From a virus: a DNA stretch of 26,898 nt. Position numbers and translations under genes: made by a program. The notes beneath the pieces are model-generated. The model was given only the letters and a program-made list of their open reading frames with translations, was not told the DNA's origin and did not search any database. This document shows positions 1-8,453 of the stretch, in pieces (the first letter of the stretch is position 1; each line of letters begins with the position of its first letter). The stretch is from positions 6,927 to 33,824 of the IMG/VR virus record IMGVR_UViG_3300011129_000044; one strand, given 5' to 3'.

Positions 1-927
1 CCAGCACCATCATCTGAGCCTCAAGATGCCGGTGACCCTAGCGAACTAGGGGCTATATTTACTGATGAAAGAGGTGTTGTGTGGAAAAACACAGGGTCAA
101 ACCCTTTAAATCCTGATACAAATGTTTGGACTACTTACGACCCTGATCAGGATACAATAGACGATTATAACGCAACTGGCCGTGTTTATGATAGTAGCTC
201 AGGAATTAGTGTTGGCACTAGCATAGGCCAAACACCTAATGTTCCGTCAGAAGGTTCTAATGAAACACAACCTTCTGGCCCTATAGAGTCTGGTAACAAA
301 GAAGAAGAAGAAAATCCTAATATTATAAACATTAACCGTGGTAATTCTACTATTAATCCTGTAGTCACTACAGTTACTCCTATAGAAACTACTGATACTT
401 CTACAGGTCTTTTTACAGGAACTACAGTTACTCCTATAGAAACTACTGATACTTCTACAGGTCTTCTTACAGGAACTACAGCTAATCCTATAGAAACTAC
501 ACAAACAAGTGTAACAGACGGCGCTGACGGAACTGACGGAACTAATGGTATTGATGGTACTGATGGTACTGATGGTACTGATGGAGAACAAGGTATCCAA
601 GGTATCCAAGGTACTGCTGGAATAGATGGAATAGATGGAATAGATGGAGAACAAGGTATCCAAGGTATCCAAGGTACTGCTGGAATAGATGGAATAGATG
701 GAATAGATGGAATAGATGGAATAGATGGAATAGATGGAACTGATGGTACTGACGGAGAACAAGGAGAACAAGGAGAACAAGGAGAACAAGGAGAACAAGG
801 AATTAGAGGACAAGCAGCTACACGCACAACAGATGCTTTGTTTGATGACGAATTGTTTAAGTTTAAGACTCCTGATTTAGAATACAGCGAATTAGAGAAG
901 TACATAAGAAAAAGGTACAACATATGA
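1..927 (+). CDS. Collagen-like virion protein, 5' end outside window
   Basis: The frame is open from base 1, so the gene starts upstream; the GTG at 79 is internal. The visible 308 residues begin with an acidic Pro/Ser-rich stretch. Then come three copies of an 18-residue Thr-rich repeat (VTPIETTDTSTGLFTGTT type), about 33 uninterrupted Gly-X-Y triplets (GTD, GID, GEQ, GIQ, GTA), and a 40-residue charged C-terminus ending in YIRKRYNI. The Gly-X-Y run contains no proline. Phage collagen-like segments form trimeric rods in fibres or capsid decorations. The gene directly precedes the tail tubular A-like gene (ATGA overlap), so a structural role is likely; fibre versus head decoration cannot be decided. 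No enzymatic motif is visible. Confidence 0.85.
   Translation, partial: PAPSSEPQDAGDPSELGAIFTDERGVVWKNTGSNPLNPDTNVWTTYDPDQDTIDDYNATGRVYDSSSGISVGTSIGQTPNVPSEGSNETQPSGPIESGNKEEEENPNIININRGNSTINPVVTTVTPIETTDTSTGLFTGTTVTPIETTDTSTGLLTGTTANPIETTQTSVTDGADGTDGTNGIDGTDGTDGTDGEQGIQGIQGTAGIDGIDGIDGEQGIQGIQGTAGIDGIDGIDGIDGIDGIDGTDGTDGEQGEQGEQGEQGEQGIRGQAATRTTDALFDDELFKFKTPDLEYSELEKYIRKRYNI
370..513 (+). repeat. 54-bp tandem repeat, two full copies and one partial
   Basis: Copies start at 370 and 424; a degraded third starts near 478. Each encodes 18 residues (VTPIETTDTSTGL[F/L]TGTT), so length changes keep the frame. The first two copies are almost identical in DNA, suggesting recent slippage or duplication. 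Confidence 0.8.
583..708 (+). repeat. 63-bp tandem repeat x2 in collagen-like region
   Basis: The unit begins ggagaacaaggtatccaag at 583 and recurs at 646. It encodes 21 residues, that is seven Gly-X-Y triplets (GEQ GIQ GIQ GTA GID GID GID). The two copies appear identical in DNA, and further ggaatagat 9-mers follow to about 735. Confidence 0.85.
754..798 (+). repeat. 9-bp repeat (ggagaacaa) x5
   Basis: Five perfect head-to-tail copies of ggagaacaa encode five Gly-Glu-Gln triplets at the C-terminal end of the collagen-like run. This is a microsatellite-like tract that can change length in steps of one triplet without a frameshift. Confidence 0.9.
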
Positions 928-1571
928 CATATCTCAATATAATAAATGCTGTTCTACGGCGAATGAGAGAAACAGAAGTAACTTCTATAAGCGAAACTGC
1001 TTATGTTTTGTTACTTGGTGAGTTAGTTAATGAAGCTAAAAGAACAGTAGAAAGCGCATGGGATTGGTCAGCGCTTAGAGCAGATATAGATTTTAATGCT
1101 ACGGCAGGAACTATTAGTTATTCTTTAACAGGAAGCGGCGACAGACCTACAGTTTTAGATGTAATAAACACAACGTCTAAAAAAAGAATGTGTTATGAGA
1201 CAACAGCACAGTTTAGAAACTTTACAAAGTTAAATGATGCTCAAACAGGTTCACCTTTTTATTTTACTTATAATGGCATTGACGCTAACGGAGACACTAA
1301 GGTAGATGTCTATCCTACTCCTGACGCTACTTATGCACTCTCCTTTACTGTTGTTAAGCGGCCAGCAGACCTTTCAACGTCTACCGATACTCTTTTAGTA
1401 CCTTCTGCTCCTGTAATACAAATAGCTACTGCCTTGGCCGCTAGAGAGCGTGGAGAAACAGGAGGAACATCAGCCGCCGAACATTTTGCTTTAGCAGACA
1501 GAACTTTGTCAGACGCAATAGCTTTTGATGCAGCTAAATACCCTGAAGAACTTGTGTGGCGAGTGTTGTAA
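924..1571 (+). CDS. Tail tubular protein A-like (T7 gp11-like)
   Basis: 215 aa. The start MTYLNIINAVLRRMRE, the central AWDWSALR segment and the length match podovirus tail tubular A/gp11-like adaptor proteins. These form a ring under the portal and connect it to the nozzle. The N-terminal third is helical, followed by a beta-rich part (ISYSLTGSGDRPTVLDV) and a helical end (QIATALAARERG). The start ATG overlaps the stop of the collagen-like gene (ATGA) and the stop overlaps the next start (TAATG), so the tail genes are probably translationally coupled. Family recognition is by sequence style and gene order; no search was run. Confidence 0.85.
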   Translation: MTYLNIINAVLRRMRETEVTSISETAYVLLLGELVNEAKRTVESAWDWSALRADIDFNATAGTISYSLTGSGDRPTVLDVINTTSKKRMCYETTAQFRNFTKLNDAQTGSPFYFTYNGIDANGDTKVDVYPTPDATYALSFTVVKRPADLSTSTDTLLVPSAPVIQIATALAARERGETGGTSAAEHFALADRTLSDAIAFDAAKYPEELVWRVL

Positions 1572-3115
1572 TGGCACAACAACTACAAAATGTAACTATT
1601 TCAGCACCAGCGTTTTTTGGTATAAACACCCAAGATTCTCCTGTTGATTTAAATCCTTCTTTTGCGTCTATAGCAGACAACTGTGTTATAGACACTTATG
1701 GTCGTATTGGCGCTAGAAAAGGTTTTGAATTACTCACTACTAACGGTGCTACTGTATTAGGAACAAGCAGGGGTATTGAAACTATATTTGAGTATATAGA
1801 CCAAAGCGGTGACATAAAAATATTATCAGCAGGAAACAATAAAATATTTAGTGGTACAACTACTCTTACAGACATAACACCTAGCGGCTATACGCCTACA
1901 GCTAACAACTGGAAGTTTGTTAATTTAGCTAACCATGCTTATGGTTTTCAAAGAGGTCACGAATCTATAATCTACACAGATGAAAGTGGTAGTGGCGTTT
2001 TATCAACTTTTTCAGGACACTCTCATTCTTCTGGTACTGCACCACAAGCTAATGAAGTTTTAGCTGCTTATGGAAGACTGTGGGCAGCAGATGTGTCAGG
2101 AAACAAACATACAATATTTTTTAGTCATTTAGGTGTAGGCCACCAATGGACGGGAGGATCATCAGGTAGTTTAGATATAACTACTGTTTTACCTAACGGA
2201 TCAGATGATATTGTTGCACTTGCAGCGCATAATGGTAAACTAGTTATTTTCTGTAAGAACACTATTATTATATACACAGGTGCTACTAATCCAGCAACTA
2301 TGGTTCTTGAAGATACTATTATAGGTATAGGTTGTATTGAAAGAGATACCTTAGTAAACACAGGAACAGACTTGTTGTTTTTGTCTTCTTCTGGTGTTAG
2401 ATCGTTAAGTAGGACTGTACAAGAAAAATCTGCTGCTATTGGCGACATAAGCAAGAACGTAAGAAACGACTTACTTACTCTTATACCTATACAAAACCAA
2501 GCAATTAAAGCCGTATATAGTCCTGAAGAATCTTTTTATCTTTTAGTGTTACCTACTAGTGAAATAGTGTATGCGTTTGACACTAGGATACCTCTTGACA
2601 ATGGTGCTTATAGAGTTACAACTTGGTCAAGCATAACACCTTTAAGTTTTGCTAGGTTATCAACAAATAAATTGTACATAGGTAAAACTTTAGGTATTGG
2701 AGAATACAAAGGATACCTTGATAATGATGCTAGTTATCAGCTTAGGTACTTTAGTAATCCTTTGGCTTTTGATAGTGCTTCCAATGTTAAGTTCCTTAAA
2801 AAGTTTAAGTTAACAATTATTGGTGGCTCAGGAACACAGATGACTCTTAATTGGGGATATGATTACTCTGAGTCGTATACTAAGCAAGCTTTGTCTTTTT
2901 CAGGCACTGTGGGGGACGCTGAAGTAGCTGAGTATGGTGTATCTGAATACAACACTATATCAGAATACACAGCTTCTTTGTTTGTAAATACACCTTCAGT
3001 AAACGGAACAGGCAGCGGATCAGTAGTCTCTGTAGGTTTAGAAGCACAAATTAAAGACGTATCTTTTTCTATACAAAAAATTGACATACAAGTATTATTG
3101 GGACGACTAATATGA
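1571..3115 (+). CDS. Tail tubular protein B-like (nozzle)
   Basis: 514 aa from the ATG at 1571, which overlaps the preceding stop (TAATG). I prefer this start to an in-frame one 15 bases upstream that lies inside the previous gene. The early FFGINTQDSPVDLNPSFASIADN segment and the RIGARKGFE motif are typical of podovirus nozzle or stabilisation proteins. The rest is beta-rich, with propeller-like repeats of Gly/Ser/Thr strands. T7 gp12 occupies the same place after gp11 and closes the tail tube. Its stop overlaps the fibre start. Position and N-terminal motif support the call; the fold assignment is inferred. Confidence 0.78.
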   Translation: MAQQLQNVTISAPAFFGINTQDSPVDLNPSFASIADNCVIDTYGRIGARKGFELLTTNGATVLGTSRGIETIFEYIDQSGDIKILSAGNNKIFSGTTTLTDITPSGYTPTANNWKFVNLANHAYGFQRGHESIIYTDESGSGVLSTFSGHSHSSGTAPQANEVLAAYGRLWAADVSGNKHTIFFSHLGVGHQWTGGSSGSLDITTVLPNGSDDIVALAAHNGKLVIFCKNTIIIYTGATNPATMVLEDTIIGIGCIERDTLVNTGTDLLFLSSSGVRSLSRTVQEKSAAIGDISKNVRNDLLTLIPIQNQAIKAVYSPEESFYLLVLPTSEIVYAFDTRIPLDNGAYRVTTWSSITPLSFARLSTNKLYIGKTLGIGEYKGYLDNDASYQLRYFSNPLAFDSASNVKFLKKFKLTIIGGSGTQMTLNWGYDYSESYTKQALSFSGTVGDAEVAEYGVSEYNTISEYTASLFVNTPSVNGTGSGSVVSVGLEAQIKDVSFSIQKIDIQVLLGRLI

Positions 3116-5790
3116 CAGATTATACTAAGACAACAAACTTTGCCTCTAAAGATGCTCTTCCTTCCGGTAATGCTAATAAAATTGTTAAAGGAACAGAGAT
3201 CAATACTGAGTTTGATAACATTGCAACAGCAGTAACAACTAAAGCAAACATAGCAAACCCTGCGTTTACTGGTGTTGTTTCTTTTCCTGATGGGTCAGCA
3301 AGCAACCCAAGTATAACTAATACTGGTGACACTAACGCTGGCTTATTCTTTAGTGCCGCAGATACCTTAGCTTTTAGTGCCGGAGGTACAGCGCAAGTTG
3401 TTTTTGCTGATGGTGTTATTTCTCCTGTTACAGATTCAGATGTAGATTTAGGGACTAACTCTCTACGCTTTAAAGACGCATATGTAGACTCTGTTACAGT
3501 CACAGGTAACGGTGCAATTACAGGCGACTTAGACGTAGATGGTACAATAGAGTTTGATGCTCTTTCAGGAACAGGCTCTGTAGCTATTACAGACATTCTT
3601 GATGAAGATGATATGGCCTCTAATAGTGCTACAGCTTTAGCAACTCAACAATCTATTAAAGCATACGTTATAGCACAACAGGACACCGTAGATAGTTTAA
3701 GCGAAGTATTGGCACTTGGAAATACAACAGGTGATACAGATATCTCAGTAACTGATGATACTAAGGTTCAGTTCAGAGACTCTGCAATCTACATCAACTC
3801 AAGCGCAGACGGCCAGTTAGATATAGTCGCTGACACTGAGATTCAGATAGCTGCTACAACTGTAGATATTAATGGTGCTGTAGCTCTTAATGGTGCAGTT
3901 ACTGGCGCAACTAATGTCACTCTTAGTGGAGAGCTTGATGCGGCTACAGGTGACTTTTCAGGCGCAGTAGATATAGATGGCGCTTTAGATGTAGCAGGAA
4001 CAACTAACCTAGATGTTGTTGATATTGATGGTGCTACCCAGATTGACGCTACTGTATCTGTAGGTGTAGATGATACTGGCTACGATGTTAAGTTTTTTGG
4101 AGCTACATCTGGTAAAAGTTTACTGTGGGATGAAAGTGCTGATAGTTTAATTGTTACAGGTACTACAACCATGACAGGTAACTCTACTGTTAGTGGTACT
4201 TTGGGTGTAACGGGCGTGTTGACAGGCACATCTTTAGACATCTCAGGCGATATAGACGTAGACGGCACTACTAACCTTGATGTTGTGGACATTGATGGTG
4301 CTGTGGATATGGCAAGTACTCTTACGGTCACAGGCGAAATCACAGCCAACGGTGGCATAGCATTGGGCGATTCTGACAAGGCTACGTTTGGTGCAGGTGA
4401 TGATCTACAGATTTACCATGATGGTAGCAATAGTTATGTTAAGGACGCAGGCACAGGAACTTTAAACTTACAAGGTTCAACTCAAGTTTTAATTGCAGGA
4501 GCTAATGGTACTGTTGGAGTGCAGTTTGTTGAAGGAGGCGGAGTAAACCTTAGACACAACAACAGTCAGAAACTATCCACCACCTCCGCAGGCATTCAGG
4601 TCACCGGAAATATAGCAAACGCCTCTGGTAATTTAACACTAGACGTTGCAGGAGACATTATCCTTGATGCTGATGGTGGAGATATTCAATTTAAAGATGG
4701 TGGCACAGAGTTTGGCAGAGTGTTTGGTAGTTCAAATAACTTTTATATTCAAGCTAGGCAATCTGATAAGGACATTATATTCCAAGGTATTGATGGAAGT
4801 TCTACCATTAGCGCCCTAACCCTTGATATGTCAGCGGCAGGTGCGGCTACTTTTAATGCAGGTGTGACGGCAGTAAGTGGCGTTTTTAAAAATGCGGCAG
4901 ACGCAACAGGGACAACAATAAAGGTACAAGACAACGCTGACAGGGGGATTACAATTACTTCCCCGATTAGTAATGGTGCCGCCGCAGGACGTATTGCGAC
5001 TAGCGGGACAGCAAACTCTCTTGAAGTAGGCGTTAGAGATTACCCAACTGCTTTAACCATAGCAGGTGGTTCAGGTGCGGCTACGTTTAGTTCTAGGGTA
5101 GGAATTGGAACCGCTCCTACAGACAGTCTACTTGGGTCAGATTATGGGACAACATTACTACACATAGATGGAGGAAGTGATAGAGGTCAGGTAATAATTG
5201 AAGGCGACGTCACTTCTCAAATTGTTATGTCTGACAATGCAGCTACTGCTAACTCAAGAGTTTTTATTACGCAAGTCAATGACGGCTTAATGAATTTAAA
5301 AAGCGTTAACGACAACGGCACTTCCAAAGCAACCTTCATGTCAGCGACTAGTGATGGTGAAGTTACAATGCCCTCGCAACCTGCGTTCAGTGCAATTCCT
5401 GCTGGAGACCAAAACAACATAGCTATTAACACTGTAGTAACTGTAGTTTTCGGTACTGAAAGGTTTGACGTAGGTGCTAACTTTGCAAGCAATACTTTTA
5501 CTGCTCCAGTGGCAGGTAAATATAGCCTCCACGCCCATTTAAGGTTGACGAACATAGATACATCAGCAGCTTATTATATGCTGCGTATCACAACGTCTAA
5601 TGAAGAATATCAGTCATTATTTACGTCTACGCAGTTTGCCAATGATGTTCTGTATTGGCCTATTGCAATGAATTGTCTTGCAGATATGGACGCAAACGAC
5701 ACCGCCGTTATATCTATTTATCAAAGTAACGGTTCTGCTCAATCAGACATAAATACTGAAAGTTACTTTAACGGCATATTAGTAGCATAA
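3112..5790 (+). CDS. Tail fibre with C-terminal C1q-like domain
   Basis: 892 aa. The N-terminus (MTDYTKTTNFASKDALPSGN, then IVKGTEINTEFDNIATAV) is the virion-attachment module common to marine podovirus fibres. Residues about 60-740 are repetitive beta-strand sequence rich in GDLDVDG, TTNLDVVDIDGA and TLTVTGEI motifs, as expected for a trimeric beta-helical shaft. From about residue 757 to the end the pattern FSAIPAGDQNN...F...SNTFTAPVAGKYSLHAHL matches a C1q/TNF-like jelly roll, a likely receptor-binding tip. I see no peptidase S74 chaperone. The ATGA overlap couples it to the nozzle gene. Shaft repeats near 4000 and 4268 encode the same peptide with mainly silent differences, pointing to an old internal duplication. 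Confidence 0.88.
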   Translation: MTDYTKTTNFASKDALPSGNANKIVKGTEINTEFDNIATAVTTKANIANPAFTGVVSFPDGSASNPSITNTGDTNAGLFFSAADTLAFSAGGTAQVVFADGVISPVTDSDVDLGTNSLRFKDAYVDSVTVTGNGAITGDLDVDGTIEFDALSGTGSVAITDILDEDDMASNSATALATQQSIKAYVIAQQDTVDSLSEVLALGNTTGDTDISVTDDTKVQFRDSAIYINSSADGQLDIVADTEIQIAATTVDINGAVALNGAVTGATNVTLSGELDAATGDFSGAVDIDGALDVAGTTNLDVVDIDGATQIDATVSVGVDDTGYDVKFFGATSGKSLLWDESADSLIVTGTTTMTGNSTVSGTLGVTGVLTGTSLDISGDIDVDGTTNLDVVDIDGAVDMASTLTVTGEITANGGIALGDSDKATFGAGDDLQIYHDGSNSYVKDAGTGTLNLQGSTQVLIAGANGTVGVQFVEGGGVNLRHNNSQKLSTTSAGIQVTGNIANASGNLTLDVAGDIILDADGGDIQFKDGGTEFGRVFGSSNNFYIQARQSDKDIIFQGIDGSSTISALTLDMSAAGAATFNAGVTAVSGVFKNAADATGTTIKVQDNADRGITITSPISNGAAAGRIATSGTANSLEVGVRDYPTALTIAGGSGAATFSSRVGIGTAPTDSLLGSDYGTTLLHIDGGSDRGQVIIEGDVTSQIVMSDNAATANSRVFITQVNDGLMNLKSVNDNGTSKATFMSATSDGEVTMPSQPAFSAIPAGDQNNIAINTVVTVVFGTERFDVGANFASNTFTAPVAGKYSLHAHLRLTNIDTSAAYYMLRITTSNEEYQSLFTSTQFANDVLYWPIAMNCLADMDANDTAVISIYQSNGSAQSDINTESYFNGILVA

Positions 5791-5831
5791 AACAACGAGC
5801 GAAATAACTCACTTTAAAAGAGGTAATAACA

Positions 5832-6110
5832 ATGGCAACACTAACACTGACAGTAGAAGTAACCGACACAGAACAAGCTATCTTGCTAAATGACTTAACA
5901 AGCATTGATGATTGGCTTCAAGGCGCAATGGATGGCAAGAAGAACAACTGTTGGAAACGTATGCAACAAGAGTGGACTACAAAGCTAATGAATGACGAGA
6001 GTTTTACAGACTCAATTCCTAGCAACCAAGCAGACTTTGTAGCCTTAGTAACAGCTAGAGCAGACTATAAAACGCGCACTGAACGTGACACAGAATCAGG
6101 AGGAGTATAA
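5832..6110 (+). CDS. Small conserved-type phage protein after fibre gene
   Basis: 92 aa, starting after a clear ribosome binding site (AAAGAGGTAATAACA before ATG). Composition is mixed and soluble: a beta-like start (MATLTLTVEVTDTEQAIL) then helices with a Trp-rich segment (DDWLQGAMDGKKNNCWKRM). No signal peptide, membrane segment or enzymatic motif is visible. Similar small proteins follow fibre genes in other marine podophages, so an accessory virion or fibre-assembly role is possible. I do not recognise a defined family. Confidence 0.75.
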   Translation: MATLTLTVEVTDTEQAILLNDLTSIDDWLQGAMDGKKNNCWKRMQQEWTTKLMNDESFTDSIPSNQADFVALVTARADYKTRTERDTESGGV

Positions 6111-6113
6111 AGC

Positions 6114-6464
6114 ATGGCAATTACTACTACTTGGTCAGTGACCGACATGACACACGTTGACGCAGATGGTGGCGTGATAAAAGCATATTGGAACTGTGTA
6201 GCAACGTCTGACACTACCCCATCGTACTCTGCTTCAGAAGGTGGCAAGCTGCTATGTACCTATGACGTTTCTAGCGGCTCGTACATACCCTATGCCGATC
6301 TAACTGAAGCTGACGTTCTTGGTTGGATTTGGACTAGCTTAATTGATGGCGAAGAGACAGCGGAAGAAGCTAAAGCGCGTATTGAAGCTAACCGTACCGC
6401 TCGCGTGCAGAATCAAATTGATCGTGCGGCGTTTACCGCAACGGGCGTGCCGTGGGCCGCTTAA
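6114..6464 (+). CDS. Small virion-associated protein of unknown function
   Basis: 116 aa, preceded by AGGAGGAGTATAAAGC, a strong ribosome binding site. The first half is beta-rich (TTTWSVTDMTHVDADGGVIKAYWNCVA); the second is helical with an acidic/Ala-rich stretch, ending in FTATGVPWAA. The TTTWSV opening and the G-[LV]-PW close recur in a group of uncharacterised phage proteins encoded near fibre genes. Function is unknown; it may be a minor virion protein. The three-base gap from the previous stop shows co-transcription. Confidence 0.75.
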   Translation: MAITTTWSVTDMTHVDADGGVIKAYWNCVATSDTTPSYSASEGGKLLCTYDVSSGSYIPYADLTEADVLGWIWTSLIDGEETAEEAKARIEANRTARVQNQIDRAAFTATGVPWAA

Positions 6465-6486
6465 ATTAAACTAAAGGAGAACTCTA

Positions 6487-6717
6487 ATGGCGAAAAATGA
6501 AAACAAAACCATTACTGTCAATGAAGTAGAGCACAATATTAAAGACCTTAGCGAGCAACAGATTGCGATGGTTAACCACATAGCAGACTTAGACAAGAAG
6601 CTAGGAAATCTTGGGTTTAATATGGATCAACTAAAAGTAGGCCGCGAGGCTTTTGTTAATATGCTGTCGGCGTCTCTTGAAGATGTTAATCAAAAGGAGG
6701 TAAGCAATGGAAATTAA
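6487..6717 (+). CDS. Small coiled protein, DUF6447-like
   Basis: 76 aa, with AAAGGAGAACTCTA upstream. The pattern is a short beta hairpin (KTITVNEVEHNIKDLSEQQ) followed by a helix that starts with HIADLDKKLGNL. This resembles the DUF6447 type of small phage proteins (a This-is-my-value strand pair, then LSE and a coiled coil). No function is established that I can name. It overlaps the next gene by 11 bases. Confidence 0.7.
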   Translation: MAKNENKTITVNEVEHNIKDLSEQQIAMVNHIADLDKKLGNLGFNMDQLKVGREAFVNMLSASLEDVNQKEVSNGN

Positions 6718-6997
6718 AGGAGCAAGTTTATTGGGTTTGTTGCCTGTTGTTATGGTAGCAAGTGGCGCTTTGTTTTCTTATGCTAGTTTAGACGCGATGG
6801 CATCTGAAAACTCTGAGGACATTGAAGATGTCACAGAGCAGGTCGAAAAGATTGAAGATGAAGTAGACGAGCTACAACAAAAGATGACTAGAACAGAAAT
6901 ACAACTGTCTAATGTAGCAGAAGACCTTGGTGATGTCAGGGCTGACACTAAGACTATTCTAACTATTTTATCTAACCAGCGATCATCAACTAAATAG
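6707..6997 (+). CDS. Membrane-anchored coiled-coil protein, possible lysis accessory
   Basis: 96 aa behind a near-perfect ribosome binding site (AAAAGGAGGTAAGCA). Residues 7-30 are hydrophobic (ASLLGLLPVVMVASGALFSYASL), a transmembrane helix or uncleaved signal anchor. Residues 35-90 form an acidic heptad-patterned coiled coil (DVTEQVEKIEDEVDELQQKM). One N-terminal membrane helix plus a long periplasmic or cytoplasmic coil is the build of inner-membrane spanins, but it could also be a virion or superinfection protein. The next two genes are also membrane or secreted mini-proteins, so a lysis cluster is a fair guess rather than a demonstrated role. Confidence 0.72.
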   Translation: MEIKGASLLGLLPVVMVASGALFSYASLDAMASENSEDIEDVTEQVEKIEDEVDELQQKMTRTEIQLSNVAEDLGDVRADTKTILTILSNQRSSTK

Positions 6998-7005
6998 TAT
7001 GTGTT

Positions 7006-7236
7006 ATGCAAGAGTTAATACTTGTTTTTGCTTTAATAGTTCAGCTTCCGTTAGAAACGGACGAAAAAACAGCAAGCTATTGGTTTTACCAAAAGCATTG
7101 TTTAAATGATGCTCGTTTGTTAGCGCAAAGAGAAGATAACTATCACCCTATAATGGCCTTTTGTCGTCCAGAGTGGGTTGATCCTTCTGTACACAAAATC
7201 CAAGGCTACCCTTTACAACAGTTGGACGACAAATGA
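7006..7236 (+). CDS. Small exported protein with two cysteines
   Basis: 76 aa. The first 15 residues are hydrophobic (MQELILVFALIVQLP) and look like a signal peptide or anchor. The rest is polar, with two cysteines (KHCLNDAR and AFCRPEW) about 23 residues apart that could form a disulfide outside the cytoplasm. No lipobox is seen, so it is not a classic outer-membrane spanin. The ribosome binding site is weak. The gene overlaps the next by four bases (ATGA). The exported small protein with FCRP near its C-terminus is a recurrent type in marine podophages; function unknown. Confidence 0.65.
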   Translation: MQELILVFALIVQLPLETDEKTASYWFYQKHCLNDARLLAQREDNYHPIMAFCRPEWVDPSVHKIQGYPLQQLDDK

Positions 7237-7415
7237 AAACAGTAGAAGAAGCGTTAATTAAACTAGAGGCACATGAAAAAGAGTGTTTAGTTCGTTACGA
7301 ACATATTAATCGTGTTTTAGATCAACACGCCGGAAGATTTAATAGAATAGAGGCTCTTACATGGGGTATCTATCCATTTATTATAGCGACACTAGCATTA
7401 GCTAAGTTTTATTAA
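7233..7415 (+). CDS. Small C-terminally anchored membrane protein (holin-like candidate)
   Basis: 60 aa. Residues 1-40 are charged and helical (EALIKLEAHEKECLVRYEHI); residues 44-58 form a single hydrophobic segment (WGIYPFIIATLALAKFY). One transmembrane helix with a charged cytoplasmic N-terminus is compatible with a small holin or pinholin but is not diagnostic. It overlaps the previous gene (ATGA) and is followed by the internal virion genes. This is the most holin-like gene in the window; the only cell-wall hydrolase seen is the M15 peptidase at 24311. Confidence 0.65.
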   Translation: MKTVEEALIKLEAHEKECLVRYEHINRVLDQHAGRFNRIEALTWGIYPFIIATLALAKFY

Positions 7416-7430
7416 AAGAGGTAATAAAGA

Positions 7431-8450
7431 ATGACACACGTAATTGGGCATAATGCTGGTGGTATTTACAACGTAGACAGCACTTTTCCTAGCGGTAGTA
7501 ATGTAGATACTAGTATCTCTGACGCAATGGGAACTGGCGGTGATTATTTTTCTGACTTGTCTTTTGGGGAAGATTCTCAAGGAGGGTTTAATTACTCTGG
7601 TTTGCTAAGTGGCTTGTTAAACACAGGTTTGCAAAGTTACTTAACTAATCAAAACTTAGCAGCTACTCAAAACTTTGGCTCACAAGTTACGGATATGGCA
7701 GGTCAACTAGCAAACCAAGCGGCAACAAGAGGACAATTTAAACCTTTTACTGTTACGTCTGATCTTGCTACTTCTGCAACTACGCCAGAGGGTGGTTTTG
7801 GCATTACATTAAGCCCAGAACAACAAGCGTTACAAAACTCTTTAATGTCCCAAGCGTCTGGAGCCTTTGGAGAAATAGGAGGAGACAGAGCGTCAAAAGA
7901 ACAACAAATATATGACCGCTTACAAGCCCTAAGTAACCCTGTAGCACAAAGGGCGCAATTGGGTCTAGACGCTACTTTGTTTGGTCAAGGACGTACAGGA
8001 TTACGTACAGACGCTTACGGAGGCACCCCAGAGCAACTAGCGTTGTCTAAAGCCATACAAGAACAACAATCGGCAGACGCAGTAAAAGCAATGGGCATGG
8101 TTAGCGATCAAAGGAGAGCAGACTTTGATTTAGGTCAAGGTCTAATGACTGCCGGTTATGTACCACAACAACAAACGCTTAATATGCTTGAGCTTGGTCG
8201 TGGTGTTGCACAAATACCTGCAAACTTACAAGCAAATGTATTATCTTCTACTGCTAATCTACAGTCTAAAGGTCTTGAAGGATACACAGAAGCACAAAGA
8301 CAACAAACAAATCAAGCTATAGCAAGAAATCAACTCCTATCAGGATTGTTAACAGAACAAGGCGGTTTTGGAAATGATAGCAGTAATAGCGCAATAGACT
8401 ATATTGGTAGTTTTCTTTCTGATATATTTAGACCTAAAGGAGATAATTAA
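7431..8450 (+). CDS. Internal virion (ejection) protein, Gln-rich
   Basis: 339 aa behind AAGAGGTAATAAAGA. Rich in Gln, Ala, Ser and Gly, and mainly helical after residue 45 (GLLSGLLNTGLQSYLTNQNL, KAIQEQQSADAVKAMG). It is the first of three consecutive large genes downstream of the tail genes, the place of T7 gp14-gp16, whose products leave the head and form a channel across the envelope. By order it would be the gp14 equivalent. Sequence identity with T7 is not evident, so the call rests on position and composition. Confidence 0.65.
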   Translation: MTHVIGHNAGGIYNVDSTFPSGSNVDTSISDAMGTGGDYFSDLSFGEDSQGGFNYSGLLSGLLNTGLQSYLTNQNLAATQNFGSQVTDMAGQLANQAATRGQFKPFTVTSDLATSATTPEGGFGITLSPEQQALQNSLMSQASGAFGEIGGDRASKEQQIYDRLQALSNPVAQRAQLGLDATLFGQGRTGLRTDAYGGTPEQLALSKAIQEQQSADAVKAMGMVSDQRRADFDLGQGLMTAGYVPQQQTLNMLELGRGVAQIPANLQANVLSSTANLQSKGLEGYTEAQRQQTNQAIARNQLLSGLLTEQGGFGNDSSNSAIDYIGSFLSDIFRPKGDN

Positions 8451-8453
8451 AAA

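Noticed and set aside
186-923. Long minus-strand frames (245 and 188 codons) across the collagen-like gene
   Set aside because: They are antisense shadows of the Gly-X-Y repeat (Pro/Ser/Ile repeats), have no ribosome binding site and oppose a convincing plus-strand gene.
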